From the NCBI GenBank assembly GCA_943913135.1, contig CALTVE010000003.1, positions 39,100-103,099 of the forward strand: a stretch of DNA of 64,000 bases, read 5' to 3'. The stretch is from an uncultured Francisella sp. GTDB taxonomy: Bacteria; Pseudomonadota; Gammaproteobacteria; Burkholderiales; Neisseriaceae. The notes beneath the pieces were generated by a model. The model did not search any database. It was not told the DNA's origin and saw only the letters and a list, made by a program, of their open reading frames with translations. Of this stretch, positions 18,780 through 29,485 are shown in pieces. The position numbers and the translations under genes were made by a program. The stretch's first letter is position 1. The number at the start of each line of letters is the position of its first letter.

Positions 18780-21158
18780 CTAAAAGGTGTTGCCAATATT
18801 AAATTGGAACGCCTGTTCGCGATCTCCTGGCTTCTTATTCAATACCTTAGCCCAACTGAAACGCAAAGTTCCCAAAGGAGACAACCATACCGCGCCTATT
18901 CCCAAACTGTAACGAAATTCATTGTGGAAGGTACTTTTATAGTTTACCGAATATTCAAAGTTATCTATAGGTCCACGGGTTTTGCCATCCCACAAACTGC
19001 CTGCATCCCCAAACACGCTCAAGCGCACCGATTGTGAATCTTTCAACCCAGGCATGGGGAAGAACAATTCGGCTGTCGCATTGACTAAGCGGGTACCCCC
19101 TAAATAGTCGACATCGCCATACCAGTTATTGATCTTCGGCCCTAAAGAAGAAGAATCAAACCCACGTACCGAACCCATACCACCGGTATGGAAATTATAG
19201 AAGAAAGGCACTTCCTTACTCGAACCATAACGGTTGATCAGCCCTGCTTGAGCCCGTAGCATAAGGGTTAAAGTCTCAGTTAAGGGGAAGAACCACCATT
19301 CTTGGTGTGTAAGTTTGTAATATTGGTCATCACTGGCTTTAGGGATAGTGGCTTCCAATTCGCTTTCTAAAATATACCCGCGAGTTGGCCATAAATAGTT
19401 ATCCACCGTTGAACGACGCCAAGATACAGTGACGGGGAAAATAGTCGTAGAATTACCGTGGTTTTTCACGTAATTGCGATAATATTGCGGGCTGCGTTCA
19501 TATAAATCAACGCGCTTGTGTTCCGAACCTACCCGAATTTTAACTTTATCATAATCGGTCACGGGTACCACAAATTTAACTCCCCCCGCAAAGGTCTTTT
19601 GCCGGTATGAACTGGTTTCAATATCGTTAGGGTCAAATTTCACTGCGCTTAAATCAAACCCCATACCCACGCCATGTTTAGTGAAATAGGGGTTTAAGTA
19701 ATCTAAGGCGAGTGATTTAGTAGTCCCCCCTGTCGATACATTTAAAGAAACCTGTCGGCCCGTACCCCATAGGTTTTGATGACTAAAGTCAGCAGAAACC
19801 ACCACTCCATCGTCTTGAACATAGCCCACGCGAAAATCAAACATACCTACGTTGGCTTCTTTTACGTTTACGTCCAAGTGTACTTCATCATCTTTATTTT
19901 TACCTGTTTGTTCATCACTGACAGGAACTTCTTTAATTTCTGCGTTTTCAAAGTAGCCAAGATCGCTCAAACGCTCTTTCGAACGTTCAATTTTGCCTGC
20001 ATCGTAAGAAGAACGTTCCTGTTGTCTTAATTCGCGACGAATCACTTCATCACGGGTTTTAGTATTACCGGTGATATTAATGTTGCGCACATAAACCTTA
20101 TTTTTCGCACTCACCTGAATGATAAAACCTAAGGTATTTTTAGCGCTACGTTGCGGGATCGCTTCTACGCTAGCAGAAGCGTAACCCATTTTTCCAAGCT
20201 CTAATTTAATGTCATTGATCACTTGGTCTAACTGTTTTTGATTAAACCATTTGCTGGTAACGAATGCAAAACGACGATTGTGATGATCGGCGATCTTTTG
20301 CAGACGCATCATCGGCACTTCGCCGCTATCCCCTTCTACCTTCAATTTACCCCAGATATAACGTGGACCTTCATTGAGGGCAATATGTAATTTCATATTC
20401 TTCGGATTTTTCTCATCCAGCACGGGCTCAAACTGCTCTAACTTAAAATCGTAAAACCCATGGCTCTTATAAAAATCAGAAAGCCTTTTTTGATCTTCAT
20501 TGCCTTTTACATAGGCAAAAATATCGTTCTTGGTAAAAAAAGATAGAAGATTATGTTTACCCAAACTCATATGTCTTAGCAATGTCCAATCGGAAAAAGC
20601 TTTATTCCCTACAAATTCAATTTTACGAATATGGGTGGTCACCCCTTCATTCACATTGATTTCCAAAGCCACCCGGTTACGCTCTAACGGGGTCACTTTA
20701 GTTTCCACATGAGCATTGTTTTTGCCAAAGCCGGTATATTCTTGTTCTAGCCCTTGCATAACCGCTTTTACAGTAGCAGGGTTATACACCTTGGCTTCAG
20801 CCACCCCAAGACGTTCTAAATTGTCTTTAATCAATTTATTAGAAAGGGCTTTGCCGCCTGTCACTTTAATAGTGTCGACAATCGGCCGCTCGATCACAGT
20901 CAATAGCACTTGATCATTCTGTGCTTCTACCTGAATATCATCAAAGTAACCGGTCGCAAACAAGTTTTTAATGATTTCCTCTCCCTTTGTAGGAGTAAAT
21001 TCACCTCCCACCTTAATTGGTAGGTAATCGAATACGGTATCTGGAGTAATGCGTTGTAAGCCTTCTACCCGTATATCTTTGATGATAAAGTTACTTGCCA
21101 ATAGGGGAGTTCCTAAAAACATCCCTGTTAAACAAGCCGCTAGAATTTTTTTCTTCAT
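18780..21158 (-). CDS. bamA: Outer membrane protein assembly factor BamA
   Basis: BamA is the central subunit of the machinery that folds beta-barrel proteins into the outer membrane. The 792-residue precursor has a signal peptide (MKKKILAACLTGMFLGTPLLA), five POTRA domains to about residue 420 (the first opens with FIIKDIRVEGLQRITPDTVF) and a C-terminal 16-strand barrel. The lid-loop motif VRGFDSSSLGP, the conserved VRGF of Omp85 proteins, is present. It ends in Phe (FNIGNTF), as expected for an outer-membrane barrel. It follows rseP by 3 nt. Confidence 0.97.
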   Translation of the reverse strand: MKKKILAACLTGMFLGTPLLASNFIIKDIRVEGLQRITPDTVFDYLPIKVGGEFTPTKGEEIIKNLFATGYFDDIQVEAQNDQVLLTVIERPIVDTIKVTGGKALSNKLIKDNLERLGVAEAKVYNPATVKAVMQGLEQEYTGFGKNNAHVETKVTPLERNRVALEINVNEGVTTHIRKIEFVGNKAFSDWTLLRHMSLGKHNLLSFFTKNDIFAYVKGNEDQKRLSDFYKSHGFYDFKLEQFEPVLDEKNPKNMKLHIALNEGPRYIWGKLKVEGDSGEVPMMRLQKIADHHNRRFAFVTSKWFNQKQLDQVINDIKLELGKMGYASASVEAIPQRSAKNTLGFIIQVSAKNKVYVRNINITGNTKTRDEVIRRELRQQERSSYDAGKIERSKERLSDLGYFENAEIKEVPVSDEQTGKNKDDEVHLDVNVKEANVGMFDFRVGYVQDDGVVVSADFSHQNLWGTGRQVSLNVSTGGTTKSLALDYLNPYFTKHGVGMGFDLSAVKFDPNDIETSSYRQKTFAGGVKFVVPVTDYDKVKIRVGSEHKRVDLYERSPQYYRNYVKNHGNSTTIFPVTVSWRRSTVDNYLWPTRGYILESELEATIPKASDDQYYKLTHQEWWFFPLTETLTLMLRAQAGLINRYGSSKEVPFFYNFHTGGMGSVRGFDSSSLGPKINNWYGDVDYLGGTRLVNATAELFFPMPGLKDSQSVRLSVFGDAGSLWDGKTRGPIDNFEYSVNYKSTFHNEFRYSLGIGAVWLSPLGTLRFSWAKVLNKKPGDREQAFQFNIGNTF

Positions 21159-21161
21159 GTT

Positions 21162-22532
21162 CTACCCAAAAATACGTATGAAATCGTTGTAAAGAGCTAC
21201 CACCATTAAGCACACCATCAAGACAAAACCCAGCTGTGCTACTTTTTCCTGCACTTCTATGCGCAGTGGTTTTTTTCTCATCCATTCGATGAGTGCCATA
21301 CATGCGCCTCCCCCGTCTAACATCGGGATCGGCAAAAGATTTAGAACGCCAATGCTGATGCTGACTATTGCCAAGAAAGCAAGGTAAGTGCTGCCCCCTA
21401 AAGAAGCTGCTTCGCCTGCATACCCTGCCATCGTGACGGGGCCATTTAGGTTCAGTAGAGAGTTTTCTCCTACTACCATACCGCCTAGGAAACGAAAAGT
21501 TGCCCAAGCAAAATGGACTGTCTTGTTAAAAGAAATCCTTATGGACTCCACGAGTTTTGGATGATAAAGGGAGCGGGTACTTTTTGCAAGGCTTTCATCG
21601 ATTTTATTTCGAATTCCTATCTGAAATTTATCCGTCTTGGGGTTTTTTTCCGCCTTAAGCCAAGTCTCATAACGCTTGCCCTTTCGCTCATATTGCAAAA
21701 GTGCCGCCTTCCCTTTTGAAGCCGTAAGCACGTCCATTAAGTCCTGATGTTGACGCAATTTTTTGCCATCTAATGCTATAAGCCGATCGTTGGATTGTAA
21801 CCCCGCTTTACTGGCTGGAGAGTCGGGGACCACTTTTTCTATCTCTAACAGTGCTCGATCGGGAGAGAGACCAAAACTTTCTTTACCCAGCAAAATATTT
21901 TTAATACTTTTTTGATACTTTCGTGCATCGATCGTTCGTTCTTGTAAACGGCCTTCTTTATCCACCACCGAAAAATGAAGGGGTATTCTTTCCAGGTTTT
22001 CTAAGGTTAAACTCAAGGCGCCCGCAAAATCTTCTATCTTGTGTCCATTTATTTTTACAATGGTATCCCCTTCTTTAAAACCTGCTTTTTGCGCTAAAGA
22101 TTGATTGAACACGGCATGAACTTCCGGCTTAATTAAGGGAATTCCTTCAAAATAAAAAATACCTATAAATAAAATAAAGCTCAAAACAAAATTCATTACC
22201 GGGCCTGCAGCATAAATTAATATTTTCTTCCACGGTTTTTGATGATCAAAGGCGTAAACTTCTTCTCCAGGTTTTAATGGATCTTCTCGCCCATCGAGCA
22301 TACGCACATACCCCCCTATCGGCCAAAGGCTAATCCGCCACTCGGTCCCTCCTTTTTTTATCTCCCATAATTTACGGCCCAAGCCTATCGAAAATCTTTG
22401 CACCTTAACCTTAAAAACACGTGCCATCAGATAATGACCAAATTCATGCACACTGACGATCACTAGAATCAATAATAGAAAATAAAAGACCTGTTTCATT
22501 AGCGGAACAAGCACTGTCGTTAGCATTTCCAT
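21162..22532 (-). CDS. rseP: RseP/YaeL site-2 intramembrane zinc protease
   Basis: RseP cleaves membrane-embedded substrates such as anti-sigma factors and leftover signal peptides. The 456-residue protein carries the zinc motif VSVHEFGHYLMAR in the first transmembrane helix, two periplasmic PDZ domains (about 120-300) and the second active-site motif NLLPIPMLDGGG near residue 400. It overlaps the dxr stop by 13 nt if the first ATG is used; ATG codons slightly downstream are also possible. Confidence 0.95.
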   Translation of the reverse strand: MEMLTTVLVPLMKQVFYFLLLILVIVSVHEFGHYLMARVFKVKVQRFSIGLGRKLWEIKKGGTEWRISLWPIGGYVRMLDGREDPLKPGEEVYAFDHQKPWKKILIYAAGPVMNFVLSFILFIGIFYFEGIPLIKPEVHAVFNQSLAQKAGFKEGDTIVKINGHKIEDFAGALSLTLENLERIPLHFSVVDKEGRLQERTIDARKYQKSIKNILLGKESFGLSPDRALLEIEKVVPDSPASKAGLQSNDRLIALDGKKLRQHQDLMDVLTASKGKAALLQYERKGKRYETWLKAEKNPKTDKFQIGIRNKIDESLAKSTRSLYHPKLVESIRISFNKTVHFAWATFRFLGGMVVGENSLLNLNGPVTMAGYAGEAASLGGSTYLAFLAIVSISIGVLNLLPIPMLDGGGACMALIEWMRKKPLRIEVQEKVAQLGFVLMVCLMVVALYNDFIRIFG

Positions 22533-23689
22533 CCTGCTGCTACCTCAAGCGTTTTTTCTCTCACTTGCTGATCTTTCGCCAACACAGAAGCCAAAGAGGT
22601 GTGCGTCTCTGTAGAGACCTTATCTAACACTTCCTTTACCAGTGGGACAATTGCAGTAAATTTTATTTTATTTTGCAGAAATAAGTCTACTGCCACTTCA
22701 TTGGCTGCATTTAAGATAGCGCCCGCATCCTGCTTTTCTGTCAGTACCTCATAAGCCAAGCTTAAAGCAGGAAATCGTTCCTGTTCTACTGGTAAAAAAT
22801 GCAGCGTCAATAGAGTCTCTAAGGTTAAAGGTGGGGTACCACTGATCATCCGCTCCGGATAAGAAAGGGAATAAGCAATGGGTACCCGCATGTCGGCTAT
22901 TCCCATCTGAGCCAATAGGGAACCATCTTTTAAGCGAACCAAGCTGTGCACAATACTTTCAGAATGAACAATCACCTTAATCTTTTCTTTAGGCAAGGTG
23001 AAAAGAAAATGCGCTTCTATAACTTCCAGCGCCTTATTCATCATTGTCGCTGAATCAATAGAAATTTTCTTCCCCATTTTCCAATTCGGATGAGAAAGTG
23101 CTTGTGTGACCGACACCTTTTCTAACTCTGAGAGGGGAGTATGTAAAAAAGGTCCACCGGAAGCAGTTAAAATAATTTCATCGACATCCTCTATCTTTTC
23201 CGGGAGCACTTGAAAAATTGCATTGTGTTCACTATCGATAGGATAAACTCTAGCCCCCGTTTTTTTAACCACCTGAAAAAAAAGCTCTCCTGCAACCACC
23301 AGCGTTTCTTTATTGGCCAACAAGATTTTCTTACCGGCATGAGCAGCGGCAAATGCCCCTTCTGCTCCCGCGCTTCCAACCACTGCACACACAACCGTAT
23401 CCACTGCAGGATCTGAAGCAACGGTGACTAAGCCTTTCTTACCATAGAGCACTTCGCTGCTGCTGCCTACTTCTTTCAGCCTTTTTTGTAAAAAATAAGC
23501 ATCTTCTTTTTCACCCACCACTAAAAATTGGGGCTTAAACTGCAAAGCGCGTTCAAACAGTTTATGGATATTGCGGTGAGCACTTAAAGCATGTACTGCA
23601 AAACGCTCTGGATGCAAAGCCAACAGCGCTAAAGTGCTATCCCCTATGCTGCCGGTAGCCCCAAGCACGCAGAGCTTTTCACGGCTCAT
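22520..23689 (-). CDS. dxr: 1-deoxy-D-xylulose 5-phosphate reductoisomerase
   Basis: Dxr converts DXP to MEP, the committed step of the MEP isoprenoid pathway that feeds undecaprenyl phosphate synthesis. The NADPH-binding loop GATGSIGDSTL lies at the N-terminus. Active-site segments include IDSEHNAIFQ, TASGGPF, HPNWKMGKKISIDSATMMNK and VHSESIVHS. I choose ATG 23689 because GGAGGG lies 8 nt upstream; the longer frame opens at a TTG inside that ribosome binding site. The product is 389 residues. Confidence 0.97.
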   Translation of the reverse strand: MSREKLCVLGATGSIGDSTLALLALHPERFAVHALSAHRNIHKLFERALQFKPQFLVVGEKEDAYFLQKRLKEVGSSSEVLYGKKGLVTVASDPAVDTVVCAVVGSAGAEGAFAAAHAGKKILLANKETLVVAGELFFQVVKKTGARVYPIDSEHNAIFQVLPEKIEDVDEIILTASGGPFLHTPLSELEKVSVTQALSHPNWKMGKKISIDSATMMNKALEVIEAHFLFTLPKEKIKVIVHSESIVHSLVRLKDGSLLAQMGIADMRVPIAYSLSYPERMISGTPPLTLETLLTLHFLPVEQERFPALSLAYEVLTEKQDAGAILNAANEVAVDLFLQNKIKFTAIVPLVKEVLDKVSTETHTSLASVLAKDQQVREKTLEVAAGWKC

Positions 23690-23690
23690 T

Positions 23691-24569
23691 TTATGTCCCT
23701 CCAATTAATCCCAGTACCGCATGATAGAGTGGATATAAAGTTAACACCGCTACCTGTGCGTCCATACGGTCATAAAAACCACCGTGTCCAGGCAGTAAGC
23801 CGCCACTGTCTTTGACTCCGGCAGTACGCTTTAAGTAACTTTCTAATAAATCGCCGATCACACTTAATAAGCTTAAAGGGATAGACAACAAAATAAAGAG
23901 AAAAAAATTGATCCCGTTGCCCGGTAGCAAAAATTTCTTGTGAAAAAAGAAAAAATAAAGCGCACTGAACACCAAAACGGCGATCACCCCGCCGATCACT
24001 CCTTCTATACTTTTTCCTGGACTAAGCGAGACAGCTAACTTATGCCGGCCAAAGGTTTTGCCAATAAAATAAGCTGCACTATCCGCTACCCACACCAAGA
24101 TGATTAAATAGAAAATAGTAAAATCAATTTCTTTTAAACTTGCCCAACCTAAAGTGGTTTTATGAGCAAAAAGTGCTGCTACAGCAGCACCAAAAGTGAA
24201 CAACATTAACCACCCTAAAATTGCTCCCCTTAAACCACTAAAAACCGGCAAACGGTTTTTTAAAATATAGGGCACAAATACCGCCCAATAGCCTAGTAAA
24301 ACAAAACCAAATTCCCAGCCAAAAGCATTTTTCGACCATACAGCAGTAAAAAAATTCAAATGCAACAAAGCCACCGACAAAATAATCGCTACACTTACTA
24401 CATAAAGCCCTAAAGTCGTTCTTCTAAAACCGATTAATTGACCATATTCATAGGCAATAACGGTAGTTAAGAAAATGCTCACAACCGTCCATACGCCAGA
24501 GGTACTTAGGATTGCCAGAGCCACAATAACCATCAAAAGCACGATTGCTGTTATAACCCGCTTTAACAC
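23691..24569 (-). CDS. cdsA: Phosphatidate cytidylyltransferase CdsA
   Basis: CdsA makes CDP-diacylglycerol, the precursor of all bacterial phospholipids. It is an integral membrane protein with about eight hydrophobic segments. The signature SLSPGKSIEGVIGG...KDSGGLLPGHGGFYDRMDA is present near the C-terminus. An upstream in-frame ATG at 24614 lies deep inside uppS. The GTG at 24569 directly follows AAGGGGG and starts a typical VLKRVITA membrane N-terminus, so I prefer it (292 residues). Confidence 0.94.
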   Translation of the reverse strand: MLKRVITAIVLLMVIVALAILSTSGVWTVVSIFLTTVIAYEYGQLIGFRRTTLGLYVVSVAIILSVALLHLNFFTAVWSKNAFGWEFGFVLLGYWAVFVPYILKNRLPVFSGLRGAILGWLMLFTFGAAVAALFAHKTTLGWASLKEIDFTIFYLIILVWVADSAAYFIGKTFGRHKLAVSLSPGKSIEGVIGGVIAVLVFSALYFFFFHKKFLLPGNGINFFLFILLSIPLSLLSVIGDLLESYLKRTAGVKDSGGLLPGHGGFYDRMDAQVAVLTLYPLYHAVLGLIGGT

Positions 24570-24579
24570 ACAGGCCCCC

Positions 24580-25311
24580 TTAATCCACCTCCAGTTGTTC
24601 TGAAATTCGGCCAAAACGTCTCTCTCGACCTTGATAATCTTCGACCGCTGCTTTTAAATCTTCCTCAGCAAAATCTGGCCATAGAGTATCGCTAAAATAA
24701 ATTTCCGTATAGGCAATTTGCCATAAAAGGAAATTACTGAGCCTTTGTTCCCCCCCTGTACGGATAAAAAGCTGAGGATTTGGCAAATCCGCTAATGAGA
24801 GGTGTCGACTAATGGTTTCTTCACTGACTTCCTCTCCTGTTTTTTTCAGGCATTCAAGTGCTTGGGTAATATCCCAGCGGCCACCATAATCCGCTGCAAC
24901 AGTGACGGTTAACAGCCTATTATCAGCAGTTAAGGCTTCGCTGGCACTGATTTTTGCCAACAAATCACTGCGTAATCGATCTCTTCTACCAATAAAACGA
25001 AAACGAATATTATACTTATGCAATTCCTTGATTTTCTGCTCTAAAGCATGAGAAAAAAGCCCCATTAGAAAATCTACTTCCTTTTGCGGGCGGCGCCAGT
25101 TTTCAGTAGAAAACGCAAATACTGTAAGATACCGTACTCTTTGTTTTAAACAGGTCACAACAACCTTCTCTAAAGCGTCTAGACCTTTTTGATGGCCTAC
25201 AAAACGGGGTAACTTTCTTTTTTTAGCCCAGCGACCGTTACCATCCATAATGATGGCAATATGACTAGGATAGGTCGCCTGGTCATCAAGCGCTGTACTA
25301 TTGTGAACCAT
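24580..25311 (-). CDS. uppS: Undecaprenyl diphosphate synthase
   Basis: UppS condenses isopentenyl units into the C55 lipid carrier needed for peptidoglycan and O-antigen synthesis. This 243-residue cis-prenyltransferase has the catalytic Asp in HIAIIMDGNGRWA, followed by FSTENW(R)RP and the C-terminal RTGGEQRLSNFLLWQ and YFSDTLWPDF motifs. It lies 16 nt after frr and overlaps the longer cdsA frame. Confidence 0.97.
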   Translation of the reverse strand: MVHNSTALDDQATYPSHIAIIMDGNGRWAKKRKLPRFVGHQKGLDALEKVVVTCLKQRVRYLTVFAFSTENWRRPQKEVDFLMGLFSHALEQKIKELHKYNIRFRFIGRRDRLRSDLLAKISASEALTADNRLLTVTVAADYGGRWDITQALECLKKTGEEVSEETISRHLSLADLPNPQLFIRTGGEQRLSNFLLWQIAYTEIYFSDTLWPDFAEEDLKAAVEDYQGRERRFGRISEQLEVD

Positions 25312-25327
25312 TGCCGACCCTCTAAAT

Positions 25328-25885
25328 TTAAATCGCTAGCAATTCTTTTTCTTTTTCAGCAATCAAAGTGCCCATTTTATTCACATAAAGATCGGTTTTT
25401 TTTTGCACTGCCTCTTCCAAGCGTCGCGCTTCATCTTCGCTCAGCTCTTTTTCCTTAAGCTCATTTTTAATATGGCTAATGGCATCACGTCGGATGTTAC
25501 GTAAGGCTACTTTACCTTCCTCGCCTTCACTATGCACCAGTTTGATCATATGTTTACGCGTTTCTTCAGTTAACATGGGCATCGGTACGCGAATTAGATC
25601 GCCCACCAATACAGGATTTAAGCCTAAGTCAGAATCCCGGATGGCTTTTTCTATCGATCTAGCCATATTTTTATCATAAGGCTTTACTGCAAGCGTCCGT
25701 GCATCTATCAAAGTAACATTGGCAACTTGTGGCAAAGGCGTCTCGGTACCATAATAATCTGTCTTTACTTGATCCAAAAAGCCAACATGCGCCCGCCCGG
25801 TGCGAACTTTACTGAGGTTATCGCGCAATACCTCTAACGATTTTTCCATCTTTTCTGTAAGCTTATCTATAACAGTCTCTGTCAT
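25328..25885 (-). CDS. frr: Ribosome recycling factor
   Basis: RRF splits post-termination ribosomes with EF-G. The 185-residue, mostly helical protein shows the standard sequence path: [20 protein letters not shown], then [20 protein letters not shown] and [12 protein letters not shown]. It follows pyrH by 21 nt in the order tsf-pyrH-frr that is common to gammaproteobacteria. Confidence 0.98.
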   Translation of the reverse strand: MTETVIDKLTEKMEKSLEVLRDNLSKVRTGRAHVGFLDQVKTDYYGTETPLPQVANVTLIDARTLAVKPYDKNMARSIEKAIRDSDLGLNPVLVGDLIRVPMPMLTEETRKHMIKLVHSEGEEGKVALRNIRRDAISHIKNELKEKELSEDEARRLEEAVQKKTDLYVNKMGTLIAEKEKELLAI

Positions 25886-25906
25886 GAGCTTTTCCCTTAG
25901 TATTCG

Positions 25907-26626
25907 TTAAGCATGCACCAAAGTGCCTACTGTTTCATCACCTTCTACAATCGCCTTTAACGCACCTTTTTGATTAATATTAAAAACCACAAGCGGTAGC
26001 GACTGCTCTTGGCAAAGGGTAAAGGCAGTGGCATCCATCACTTTTAAGCGCTTGTGGATAGCCTCATCAAAACTTAAAGAGGAATATTTTTGGGCATTGA
26101 TATTTTTTTTCGGATCGTCGCTATATATACCATCCACCTTAGTACCTTTTAAAAGCACATTGCATTCCATTTCCGCAGCGCGCAAAGAAGCGGCTGTATC
26201 AGTGGTAAAGAAAGGGTTACCCGTTCCCCCTGCGAAAATCAGTAATTTTCCTTCTTCTAAATACTGCAAGGCCTTAGGCCGGGCATAAGTCTCTACCACC
26301 TGCTGAATATTTAAAGCCGATTGAATGCGTGCAGGGATAGAAGCAGCGCTAAAGGCTTCGTTTAAAGCGAGGGCATTCATGATGGTTGCCAACATGCCCA
26401 TGTAATCGGCAGTAGAACGGTCCATCCCTTCTTGCGTACCTATGTTACCGCGAAAGAAATTACCTCCACCAACTACCACCGCAACCTTTATTCCTAAAGC
26501 TAAGATACTGGCAACTTCCTGAACCACATATAAAATGGTTTCTCGGCTGATACCAGAGGTTTCTCCCCCTATCAGGGCTTCACCTGATAATTTCAGTAAC
26601 ACACGTTGGTATTTAAGTCCCGCCAT
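25907..26626 (-). CDS. pyrH: Uridylate kinase
   Basis: PyrH phosphorylates UMP to UDP in pyrimidine nucleotide synthesis. The 239-residue amino-acid-kinase-fold protein has [19 protein letters not shown], the [15 protein letters not shown] helix, and [16 protein letters not shown]. The conserved DATAFTLC segment is at about residue 195. It lies 23 nt after tsf. Confidence 0.98.
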   Translation of the reverse strand: MAGLKYQRVLLKLSGEALIGGETSGISRETILYVVQEVASILALGIKVAVVVGGGNFFRGNIGTQEGMDRSTADYMGMLATIMNALALNEAFSAASIPARIQSALNIQQVVETYARPKALQYLEEGKLLIFAGGTGNPFFTTDTAASLRAAEMECNVLLKGTKVDGIYSDDPKKNINAQKYSSLSFDEAIHKRLKVMDATAFTLCQEQSLPLVVFNINQKGALKAIVEGDETVGTLVHA

Positions 26627-26649
26627 TTCCTTGATCCTAAAAGAAAGGC

Positions 26650-27519
26650 TTATATCTTGGCTGCCGCCGCAACTTCAGCCTCATAGTCGACTTTTTTCTT
26701 TTCTATCCCTTCTCCTACATGAAAAGCGGTGAAAGAAAAAATACGGGTGTAGTGCTCTTTTAGCAATTCTTCTATCGTTTTTTTCGGATCTTTCACGAAT
26801 CCTTGCCCCAATAAAGTGGTTTCCGCCAAATATTTTTTTACCCGACCTTCAACCATTTTATCGATGACCTCTTGTGGCTTACCGCTATCCTTGGCTTGCT
26901 CTTTATAAATATGTTTTTCTTTTTCGATGACTTCTGGATCGACTTGATCTGTGCAAAGTGCTTGCGGTTTCATTGCCGCAATGTGCATCGCCACATCACG
27001 AGCGATCGCTGCTTCGCCTTCATATTCCACCATCACCCCAATCTTGCTCCCATGCATATACACAGCCAGGGTGTGCTCTGTTTCATAGCGTTTAAAACGA
27101 CGTACATGGATATTTTCACCCAAGCGAGCAATCACTTCTTTGCGTTTTTCTTCTAAAGTACGACTATCTTCTGTTTTAGCGTCTTTTAGAGTTTCTAAAT
27201 CCGCTGGATTATCTTTGACTATGACCGCTGCTACTTCCCGTGCAAAATCAGTAAAATTAGCATCTTTAGCTACGAAATCTGTCTCACAATTCACTTCCAC
27301 CAATGCGCCTATAGAGCCTTCGATGTCACTGGTAATTATCCCTTCAGCGGCAGTACGACCCGCTACTTTACCCGCCTTAGCGCCTGACTTAATCCGTAAA
27401 ATTTCTTCAGCTTTGGTGAAATCGCCCTCCGCTTCTACCAAAGCCTTCTTACATTCCATCATTCCCAGGCCCGTAGCCGATCTTAAATCGGCCACCATTT
27501 TTGCACTTATATTCGCCAT
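26650..27519 (-). CDS. tsf: Elongation factor Ts
   Basis: EF-Ts is the nucleotide exchange factor for EF-Tu. The 289-residue protein has the N-terminal UBA-like domain ([16 protein letters not shown]), the TDFV motif in [13 protein letters not shown] that contacts EF-Tu, and the C-terminal [18 protein letters not shown]. It is separated from rpsB by 97 bp, with a small hairpin between. Confidence 0.98.
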   Translation of the reverse strand: MANISAKMVADLRSATGLGMMECKKALVEAEGDFTKAEEILRIKSGAKAGKVAGRTAAEGIITSDIEGSIGALVEVNCETDFVAKDANFTDFAREVAAVIVKDNPADLETLKDAKTEDSRTLEEKRKEVIARLGENIHVRRFKRYETEHTLAVYMHGSKIGVMVEYEGEAAIARDVAMHIAAMKPQALCTDQVDPEVIEKEKHIYKEQAKDSGKPQEVIDKMVEGRVKKYLAETTLLGQGFVKDPKKTIEELLKEHYTRIFSFTAFHVGEGIEKKKVDYEAEVAAAAKI

Positions 27520-27572
27520 GATTACTCCATTATTTATAGGTTTGAGACAGCTTCGGAGCCACCCTAGAAAGT

Positions 27573-27593
27573 AATGGTCACTTCATTACCATT
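27573..27593 (-). terminator. Possible partial attenuator between rpsB and tsf
   Basis: AATGGT and ACCATT form a 6-bp stem around a 9-nt loop in the rpsB-tsf spacer. No strong T-run follows on the minus strand, so at most it would be a partial terminator, of the kind known between these genes in E. coli. Confidence 0.35.
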
Positions 27594-27616
27594 CTTCTTA
27601 ATTAACCATTAAATGC

Positions 27617-28447
27617 TTAACTCAGGGTACCGCCTTCTTGAAATTCATGGTTTGCTCCCGGTACTTTAAAAGCATCTACATTGTTTTCAACGAGCTCTGC
27701 TTCACTGTCTTCGTTTCTGTCACTAAAACTTTTATCTTCTTCGCCAGTAGCGGTTAATTCTTGTATTGCCTCTGCCTTACCTTCCAAAATTGCATCGGTT
27801 ATTGCGCGCGCGTATAGGCGAATGGCTTTAGTGGAATCGTCATTACCCGGAATAATATAATCGACACCTTCTGGACTGTTATTGGTGTCTACTACTGCCA
27901 CCACTGGTATACCGAGCTTATTGGCTTCAACAATTGCACTTTTTTGGTAGCCCGTATCAATCACAAAAAGCGCATCTGGTAAGCCTTTAATATCTTTAAT
28001 TCCGCCTAAAGAACGTTCCAATTTATCCACTTCACGATTTAAAAGTAAAAGCTCTTTTTTGCTGTAGGTGCCATCAGCAGCCTGATCCAAAAGTGCTTGC
28101 TTTTCTTCTAAGCGTTTAATGGATTGTTTTAAGGTTTTATAGTTAGTGAGCATCCCTCCAAGCCATCTATGATCTACATAAGGTGCACCGGCACGGGCCG
28201 CTTCTTCACGGATAATATCGCGTGCTTGTTTTTTTGTGCCCACAAATAAGATGGTCCCTTTGTTAGAAGCCAAACGACGAACATATTCCAACGCTTCTTC
28301 CAACAAAAGAACCGTTTTCTCTAAATTGATAATGTGAATTTTATTGCGTATCCCAAAGATATATTGCTCCATCTTAGGGTTCCAAAACCGGGTTTGGTGG
28401 CCAAAATGAACCCCTGCTTCCAACAATTGACGCATACTTACTGACAT
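27617..28447 (-). CDS. rpsB: 30S ribosomal protein S2
   Basis: S2 is a primary 30S platform protein. The sequence is typical: [22 protein letters not shown], the [12 protein letters not shown] segment and RWLGGMLTN. At 276 residues it is longer than E. coli S2 (241), because of an acidic tail of roughly 30 residues rich in Glu/Asp. It is the first gene of the block running leftward to dnaE, and is divergent from panC with a 207-bp leader. Confidence 0.98.
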   Translation of the reverse strand: MSVSMRQLLEAGVHFGHQTRFWNPKMEQYIFGIRNKIHIINLEKTVLLLEEALEYVRRLASNKGTILFVGTKKQARDIIREEAARAGAPYVDHRWLGGMLTNYKTLKQSIKRLEEKQALLDQAADGTYSKKELLLLNREVDKLERSLGGIKDIKGLPDALFVIDTGYQKSAIVEANKLGIPVVAVVDTNNSPEGVDYIIPGNDDSTKAIRLYARAITDAILEGKAEAIQELTATGEEDKSFSDRNEDSEAELVENNVDAFKVPGANHEFQEGGTLS

Positions 28448-28654
28448 ACATTTTCCTTTCGATAAGGGTTATTACTAACACAGTCTTCTTCGGCCCTAAA
28501 TTTAAAGAGCACCCTATCTTAAGCCTGTGCGCTATTTTGCTTGAAAATATTAAGCAATTCGATTGATTTTACCTTGCTTTTTTTGTTCTATCAATGATAA
28601 ATACATGCAAATTGCGTATAATGATTTCTTCCCGTAAAAAGAAAAGTAACCTTT

Positions 28655-29485
28655 ATGCACCAGATTGGTTCCATTCAAGAACTTCCTCACTATTTTAAAA
28701 GTTATCCCCACCGAGTGTTGGTGCCCACCATGGGCAATCTACATGAAGGACATTTATCACTCATCCATGCCGCCAAAGCGACAGGAAAATCTGTTATCGT
28801 GTCGATTTTTGTGAATCCAACTCAGTTCGGGCCCCATGAAGATTTTGCTACCTATCCCCGTACGCTAGCCGAAGATACACAGAAGGCCCAAGAAAGCGGC
28901 GCCGATGCTCTGTTTATCCCCAATAATGAAGAAATCTATCCACAAAAACAAACTATTTGGATAGAACCTGGCCCCATTGCCCAAAAATATTGTGGTATCA
29001 GCCGGCCCACTCATTTCCGAGGAGTGCTGACGGTAGTGAGTAAACTGTTTAATTTAATTCAGCCAGAAGACGCTGTGTTTGGACGCAAAGACTACCAACA
29101 ACTTTTTTTAATCCGTCAGATGGTTCAGCAATTAAATTTTCCAGTCAACATTATTTCTGTTCCCACCGTGCGCTCACCTAAAGGCCTGGCTTTATCCAGT
29201 CGCAATCGCTACCTAACAGAAGAGCAAACCCAACAAGCGCTCATTCTCCAGCAAACACTACAGAAGATAGGCTGCGCTCTTAAAAAGGGTGAAAACGAAT
29301 CCTCCACTCTACTGCAACAGGGGAGAAATTATTTAACCCACCAAGGTTTAAAAGTTGATTATCTAGAACTGGCTAATCGAGATACCTTGGGAGCGCCTGA
29401 AAAGGTAGATAAAAAATTGGTTATTTTAGCAGCGGTTTATTTGGGCAAAAGTCGTTTAATTGATAACCTAGAAATCGATCTTTAG
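28655..29485 (+). CDS. panC: Pantothenate synthetase
   Basis: PanC joins pantoate and beta-alanine using ATP in coenzyme A synthesis. The 276-residue protein has the nucleotidyl-transferase motifs PTMGNLHEGHLSLI, SIFVNPTQFGPHEDF, FGRKDYQQLFLI and the KMSKS-equivalent LALSSRNRYLT. A TATAAT at 28617-28622 could be its -10 element. No panB or panD is adjacent in the window. Confidence 0.97.
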   Translation: MHQIGSIQELPHYFKSYPHRVLVPTMGNLHEGHLSLIHAAKATGKSVIVSIFVNPTQFGPHEDFATYPRTLAEDTQKAQESGADALFIPNNEEIYPQKQTIWIEPGPIAQKYCGISRPTHFRGVLTVVSKLFNLIQPEDAVFGRKDYQQLFLIRQMVQQLNFPVNIISVPTVRSPKGLALSSRNRYLTEEQTQQALILQQTLQKIGCALKKGENESSTLLQQGRNYLTHQGLKVDYLELANRDTLGAPEKVDKKLVILAAVYLGKSRLIDNLEIDL